Positions 16,902-21,873 of a stretch of DNA of 21,873 bases are shown one piece after another. Below the pieces are notes generated by a model. That model ran no database searches. It saw nothing but the letters and a program-made list of their open reading frames with translations, and was not told the origin of the DNA. A program made the translations under genes and the position numbers. Where the stretch lies: NCBI GenBank assembly GCA_037176905.1, contig JBBBWG010027668.1, forward strand, positions 40,038 to 61,910, read 5' to 3'. The stretch is from Azolla pinnata. Its lineage: Eukaryota; Streptophyta; Polypodiopsida; Salviniales; Salviniaceae. The number at the start of each line of letters is the position of its first letter. The first letter of the stretch is position 1.

Positions 16902-19900
16902 ATGGGGGCCACCACAAGATGGTTCAAATCTCTCATCGGCATAAGGAAAAACAACAACAACAGCAGTTCATCATCATCATCCATGGCAGATCAACAAGAT
17001 AGCCATGTATGTAAGCCTTGAGATAAAAGAGTATATATCATCTGAATTGTGTAAATCATGAGAGACAGAAAGAAACGGAAAGGAAAGAAAGAGCAAGTTT
17101 TCTGCTGAATGACTATAAGTTTCAGCTCTCTAGCTACCGAGAGATGAATGAAATGCATGTTTTCTAGTTAGCACAATCCTGTGGATCATATGATGAACAA
17201 ACGCTTCCTATTTGATGTTGTATATAATTTGATGTGGGCCTTTGTTGGGCAAATGCCTGCTAAAAACCTGCAGAAAATCTCTAAAAGCAAATCCAAGAGG
17301 TGGGCCTTATGGAAAGCTTCCAACCAAGCTCAGAAGAACAACACCAACGATGATTGCAACAACATCATGGAGCGGCAGCACAGCTATTACTATGATTACG
17401 ATGAGAGGAAGAATAGCATGTCAGCGAGGTATATCAATGTCCATCCTGACCATATCGATCGCGATGACCAAGTCCTCGACAACAGCAACACCATGACGAT
17501 GATGATGACGAGGATGAGTACAAGGTACATGTATCAGTACCGTTCCAACGCACATTGGGCTGCAACTCGAATCCAATCCGCCTTCCGTGGCTTTTTGGTA
17601 TATATCATACACACCTGATCGATTGAATTCCTTCGAATTGTTAGATTTGGCGATCATTACCTTTCATGCTTGAATCATGGTCCCCCCCCTCCTGCTGATT
17701 TTGAGGTGGGTACTTTTCAACCCCTCTAAATTCTCTCAACAGTAAGTGAATGCTTCAACAAGGTTTTCTGTCGGCATTTACAAATCGAGTGGGGGAATCG
17801 CCCTGGCTAGCTAGCTAGCTAATATGATTGATTAAGCTTGCCTTAGATTATGTGAGTCGGATGCCTTAGACATCTCACCCTAGCTATCTACCTAATATGA
17901 TTAGCCTTGTATTAGCTTATGTTGGATGCCTTGGCCTCTAGAAGTTCATATCCAGAACGAGCTAGCTAATATGATCAGTCTTGTATCAGGTTATGTAGCA
18001 AGTCGGATGCATTGGCCTCTAGAAGTTCATACCTCAAGTCTTATGGGTTCCTAACATGGTAGAGATGTGAAAATGGCTTTGCACTCTTCTTTGTCGTCCT
18101 AATACACGCTTTTTTATCACAAGAATACATCTAGATTCACATTCTGTGGACGTTACCACCCTGAGCTTTATCATCTTGCATTAAATGGAGTGGATGGTGG
18201 CCATGGATTATGCATATGGCTTGGTCTGCCAAAATTCACATTAATGCTGCTGTGAATAGCCCAATCATTTAGAACAATGACTCTGTTAAGATGTATGATT
18301 TAAGTTTTACCACAAGCACCATATAGTGTCGACTGGTTGGCCATTATCAATCAGTTGAAGTATGTGCTCTACATGTCTAGACATAGACCTTTGTGGGACT
18401 TCCAACACATCATCAGATGAGAGACCTTGAAGCGGGAAACGAATTGTTTTTCAAATAAACCCCCTAATCTTGATCTGCTGCAGGCACGCCGAGCACGCCG
18501 AGCGCTAAAAGCTATTGTAAGAATCCAGGCAATCTTCAGAGGCCGACAAGTGAGAAGATTGCTCTACAACGTCGATATTCTTTGCCAACCTGGTCTGAGC
18601 CAGCTTCGCATGCACGAGCCCAAGGTATAATGCAAACCCCTGAAGAACTCTAAACAAGCAAAATGATCAGTTTTGCATTTTGGGTCTTGGTGGGTCTCAC
18701 GAGGGATGCCTTTTTTGCTTTCGGTTTTATGATGCATTGCAAAAATTTGCACTTGCTTGTGTTTATAAATTAGATAAGAAAGACCGGTATCATGATTGAT
18801 AATCAAGGAAGTGTTGGTGAGATAGAGAAGTCTAAACAAGTGAAATGTTCAGTCTTGCATTTTGGGTCTTGGTGGGTCTCACGAGGGATGTCTTTTTGGC
18901 TTTCGGTTTTCTGATGCATTGCAAAAAAAATTGCACTTGCTTGTGTGTGTTGTAGAAGAAAGACTGGTATCATGATGATAATCAAGGGAGTGTTGGTGAG
19001 ATAGAGAAGTCTAAACAAGCAAAATGGTCAGTTTTGCATTTTGGGACTTGGTGGATCTCACGAGGGATGTCTTTTTGGCTTTCGGTTTTCTGATGCATTG
19101 CAAAAAAAAATTGCACTTGCTTGCGTCTATAATTATAGAAGAAAGACTGGCATCATGATGATAAATCAAGGGAGTGTTGGTGAGATAGAGAAGTCTAAGC
19201 AAGCAAAATGATCAGTTTTGCATTTTGGGCCTTTGGGGTTTTCTGGTGCATTGCAAAATGCCCATGCTTGTTTTTTGTCTACAGAATTATAGAAGAAAGA
19301 CTGGCATCAAGATGATGATTCTAAACAAACAAGCAAAATTTGGTTCAGTTTTGGCAGTTCGGGCCTGTTCGGTTTTCTGATGCATCGCGAAATGCGCTTG
19401 CTTGTGTGTGTGTGTGTGTTCTATTATGATTACAGAAGAAAGACTGGTATCATTTTGGGCCAATGGGGTTTTCTGGTGCATTGCAAAATGCACATGCTTG
19501 TTGTTTGTCTACAAAATTATAGAAGAAAGACTGGCATCAAGATGATGATTCTAAACAAAAACAAGCAAAACATTTCAGTTCTGGCAGTTGGGGCCTTGTT
19601 CGGTTTTCTGACGCATCCTCGCGAAATGCGCTTGCTTGTGTGTGTGTGTGTTGTATTATGATTACAGAAGAAAGACTGGTATCATGATGACAATCAAGGG
19701 AGTGCTGGTGAGATGGAGGCAGCATGGCCGAGGCCACATCGCAGGAATGTCGGATCAGCGGCGAGAAGAAGGGAAAGAGCCATGGTGAATTCAGCACACA
19801 AGCGTGGAGCAGCGGGGACAACAAGCGAGGGCCCCGAGTTCTGGCAGCTATGGAGGAGATGGCACCAAGAGCAAGACCTCATGGAAGATGAGGAGGAGGA

Positions 19901-19994
19901 GCCAGAGATTCAGAAGAGCAAGTGGAATGAGGAGGAGTACTTCTCGGGCCCTATTTCGCACACACCGAGATCGATCCATGTCTGCGCGAATGAG

Positions 19995-20026
<32 letters not shown>

Positions 20027-20267
20027 TCATCTTCGCGATCGGAGCCCGAAGCAGGTTATCGCGATCCATGCGCGAGGAAGCAAGAGCCGGGAGCAATCCC
20101 CCACGAAGCTCCCCGGGTACATGGAAGCTACGATCTCGATGCGTGCAAAGTGCCGCAAGTGGGAGAAGCAGCAGCAATCGTCTCCGTCGTCGATCCAAAG
20201 AAAGCGGCATTCGTCTACAACCTGCATCGACAACAAGCACCACCATATCCTTCTGCAATGCAATTGA
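16902..20267 (+). CDS. IQD: IQD (IQ67-domain) calmodulin-binding protein, four coding exons, 389 residues
   Basis: Exons are 16902-17006, 17274-17597, 18484-18624 and 19668-20267, all joined in phase 0. Residues 1-15 (MGATTRWFKSLIGIR) match the usual basic/aromatic IQD start. KSKRWALWK (41-49) is the second conserved N-terminal block. The IQ67 region starts at about 131: IQ motif one is IQSAFRGFLARR (135-146), split by an intron after Leu143 as in the family, and IQ motif two is IQAIFRGRQVRR (157-168). The third IQ motif is degenerate (ILCQPGLSQLR). RRRERAMVNSAHKR (about 223-236) corresponds to the family's KRERALAYAFSHQ block. A 12-His run is at 300-311. LPGYMEATISMRAKCRKW (338-355) matches the DUF4005 motif (PNYMAATESARAK). 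IQD proteins bind calmodulin and commonly associate with microtubules, membrane or nucleus. Donors are CAT|GTATGT, TTG|GTATAT and AAG|GTATAA; acceptors are CCTGCAG, CTGCTGCAG and GATTACAG. Odd points are the lost third IQ motif and repeats in every non-coding part. Confidence 0.9.
17007..17273 (+). other. IQD intron 1
   Basis: Bounded by CAT|GTATGTAAG and AAAACCTGCAG. A second donor lies four bases downstream (GTAAGC at 17011). No repeats or other features were seen inside. Confidence 0.8.
17815..18035. repeat. Three-copy imperfect tandem repeat in IQD intron 2
   Basis: The unit of about 74 bp contains CTAATATGATYAG..CTTGTATTAG, then TTATGT, GGATGCCTTGGCCTCTAGAA and GTTCATA. Copies begin near 17819, 17893 and 17966. 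The first is the most diverged and the last two share CTCTAGAAGTTCATA exactly. It lies wholly within intron 2 (17598-18483), away from both splice sites. Confidence 0.7.
18640..19667. repeat. Intron-3 tandem repeat containing six decayed copies of the exon-4 start
   Basis: The unit (100-190 bp) runs TCTAAACAAGCAAAATG, TTTTGCATTTTGGG, GGTTTTCTGATGCATTGCAA, TGCACTTGCTTGTG, then AGAAGAAAGACTGGTATCAT. The last part equals the first bases of exon 4 (AAGAAAGACTGGTATCATGA, at 19668). Decayed copies start at 18776, 18956, 19139, 19293, 19436 and 19523, preceded by TAG or CAG. Units A-C run on through GGGAGTGTTGGTGAGATAGA, homologous to exon-4 codons 11-17. (TG)n stretches lie upstream of the 19436 copy and of the true exon. 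Frames are broken by stops or indels in most copies. It looks like serial duplication of the intron end plus the 5' part of exon 4. Confidence 0.85.
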
Positions 20268-20274
20268 TTGAATC

Positions 20275-20461
20275 ATCCTCATCTTCTTCATCATCTTCTT
20301 CATCATCATCATCATCATTATCAGCATCATCATCATTATGTAGTGCTTCTTCTCAGTGTCTTTTGCAGGATGGCAGATCCATCGCCGTGATCGATGATGA
20401 GCTTGCTTTGCCGAATCTGGTTTTGATCCCTTTCAAGGAAGAACCCAAGCATAAAAACTAG
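20275..20461 (+). other. Possible alternative C-terminus of the IQD protein
   Basis: After the exon-4 stop (20265-20267) a different frame, open from about 20150, continues through a Ser run encoded by (ATC)n at 20277-20336 to a TAG at 20459-20461. Its last 30 codons read like unique coding sequence (DGRSIAVIDDELALPNLVLI). They are preceded by a good acceptor, TGTCTTTTGCAG at 20357-20368. This could be an alternative last exon, or coincidence helped by the microsatellite. No matching donor in exon 4 was identified with confidence. Confidence 0.3.
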
Positions 20462-20867
20462 AGTTTTGGTTTGATCCAAAAAACCTTACTTCACAAGCAC
20501 ATGTTGGTACATTTTTCCAAAAACACCTGTATACTGCCATTGTTCTTCTTCTTCTTCTTCGCTCGACTTGCAACAAGGTCTTTAGAGAAGGAAATGCTTC
20601 ATTTGATTTGCCCTCTATTTAGGTATAGATATCTGCATTTTAGCTTGGTTTAGCTTACCAAATCTCTTTCATGTTTGCCTGTGTTCTTTCTGAGGTCAGG
20701 AGAACCTGCCCCAAATCAATGCCCTGAAATGCTTGGCCATGTATGTATGATCTTTGGTACCATGTTGATTGAGCTCTTGGGTAACCAGAGATGGTTGAAG
20801 TCTCATAAATCCATCAGATTGGTGGTAGAACTTTCAAAAGAATTACTGACTGATGGGTTTCAGAGCC

Positions 20868-20900
<33 letters not shown>

Positions 20901-20909
20901 ACAATGCAT

Positions 20910-20915
20910 AATAAA
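20910..20915 (+). terminator. Candidate polyadenylation signal AATAAA of the IQD transcript
   Basis: A canonical AATAAA about 640 bp after the IQD stop codon, just beyond an (ATC)n run (20868-20898). T-rich sequence precedes it (TTCTTCTTCTTCTTC near 20545). Plant signals are loose, so another site may be used. Confidence 0.35.
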
Positions 20916-21797
20916 CCCAAATCAATGAAAGTCAAGCAAGAACTATGATAATCTTGTGTTACTGGATTTGGAGATTTGTTAACCATCATGCTTAGGCAAT
21001 GAATGTATGTATGTATGTATGTATGTATGTATGTATGTATGCATGCATGCATGCATGCTATGCGGATTATGCGTATATGAGTGTGTGTGTGATTAGTATG
21101 TGTAATGGAGGACAACAATGGGAAAAACTATTGAGACTATAGTCTATTTATTCCATTGCAATCGTTGAATCGATTACCAACGATTCTGATATCTTTTTGT
21201 TGTGGAATCGCTCGACTCGTCGCGGGCCCGGTGGTTGATCTCGACACGGCTTCCGATCGTGTGGGAATCGTTGCATGAAAGCGATGACTCGCTGCGATGA
21301 ATCGGGATATTTCTGTCTTTCCGGAGCCCGACCAGTCGAACAGGAATCGCTAGCTTTTTCGAGTCGATCTGCGGAGTGGGGTTTTGTTTATCGGAGATGC
21401 ATCATTTGGATATTGGAATCGATCATCATCGCTAGCTTTTTTTTTTTTACTCGGCGAACTCGGACTTGAATACGTAATCGTAACTTGTAACAGAACGCCC
21501 GATCCACGAGGAAAAGAGGCATCTTCTCGCTTGATTACAAGTTTTCTTCTGTATCATGCGCATTTCAGGCTATCAGTCGTGCATTCGTTCTCTGCATGCA
21601 GCTAGCTGGCTGTGGTTTTTATTGGTGTGATGTAGATAGATTCCATGACATGTTGGTTATGTTGCTTCATATAAGATGATGTCAGAGAGTCAAAATCTCT
21701 TACATGCCAAGGTATTTCGATCGGAGCAGATTGGAGTTGCCGATTCAAGAAATTTCGTTATCATTCCACTGCATCGTTGCCAGAAACTTCTATGGAC
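20916..21797. other. Downstream flank, no gene; GAATCG-rich stretch
   Basis: No coding region was accepted. GAATCG occurs six times between 21165 and 21420 (about 21168, 21205, 21265, 21299, 21341 and 21416), with related GACTCG and GATCGAT words. GCTAGCTTTTTT occurs at 21349 and 21431. An A/T homopolymer lies at 21439-21450. Confidence 0.45.
21003..21058. repeat. (ATGT)n(ATGC)n tetranucleotide repeat
   Basis: Ten or so ATGT units (21003-21040) pass directly into about four ATGC units (21040-21058). This is the same two-word combination (ACAT with ATGC) seen in the larger tract at 14021-14512. Confidence 0.9.
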
Positions 21798-21873
21798 TTT
21801 TTTTTTTTTTTTGAAAGCTTTTATCCTGTCATTAGTTATAAACAAGGCCAACTGGCTACATAAACCCACATGG
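21797..21873 (-). mobile_element. Possible poly(A)-tailed retroposon end, cut by window edge
   Basis: On the minus strand the sequence entering from the window edge reads TGGGTTTATGTAGCCAGTTG, then ACTAATGACAGGATAAAAGC, and ends in TTTC plus about 15 A residues. This is the layout of a LINE or SINE 3' end, but no reverse-transcriptase sequence or target-site duplication can be verified because only 77 bp are present. A plain poly(T) run is the alternative. Confidence 0.25.

Overview
This window looks like nuclear DNA of a land plant. The reasons are an IQ67-domain (IQD) gene, a family described from plants, with its characteristic phase-0 intron inside the first IQ motif; plant-type telomere-like motifs (TTTAGGG / CCCTAAA) scattered as short interstitial runs; GT-AG introns of a few hundred bases to about 1 kb; and AT-rich non-coding DNA full of trinucleotide, tetranucleotide and hexanucleotide repeats. 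The sequence does not place the organism more precisely. Nothing bacterial, organellar or viral was recognised.

Layout: 1-290 is a degenerate tandem array carrying CCCTAAA. 834-2550 is a codon-periodic repeat region that is open in several frames. The most gene-like reading is a minus-strand, possibly membrane-anchored, acidic Glu/Gly-repeat protein, with four perfect heat-shock-element-like blocks just upstream of its start. 2690-3560 holds microsatellites and then a TTTAGGG-rich degenerate array in the opposite orientation to 1-290. 3560-5360 is gene-poor and ends in a 320-bp pyrimidine tract. 5399-5971 (minus) is an unrecognised but convincingly gene-like 190-residue reading frame, flanked upstream by a tandem duplication (6440-6880). 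6890-8680 has no gene I can support. 8684-11600 (minus) is a multi-exon gene for a coiled-coil protein; one internal exon could not be placed. 11683-12600 is a long GGTGAT-type repeat directly upstream of it. 12600-15700 is intergenic, with a 490-bp ACAT/ATGC repeat and teloboxes.

15728-20920 is the best-supported locus: a four-exon, 389-residue IQD protein (16902-20267, plus strand). Its upstream leader, intron 2 and intron 3 each carry a separate tandem-repeat family. The intron-3 family contains six degraded copies of the start of exon 4, some with splice-acceptor-like ends, and exon 1 ends in a tandem donor whose second site would create an immediate stop codon. Together these suggest unusual splicing control of a calmodulin-binding scaffold, which is the most interesting hypothesis in the window. 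The 20462-21873 flank holds a candidate polyadenylation signal, an ATGT/ATGC repeat, a GAATCG-rich stretch and a poly(A)-tailed end that may be a retroposon.

No functional link between the genes can be read from the sequence. They are neighbours, not a pathway. Exon models were made by eye from splice consensus, phase and reading frame, without transcript evidence.
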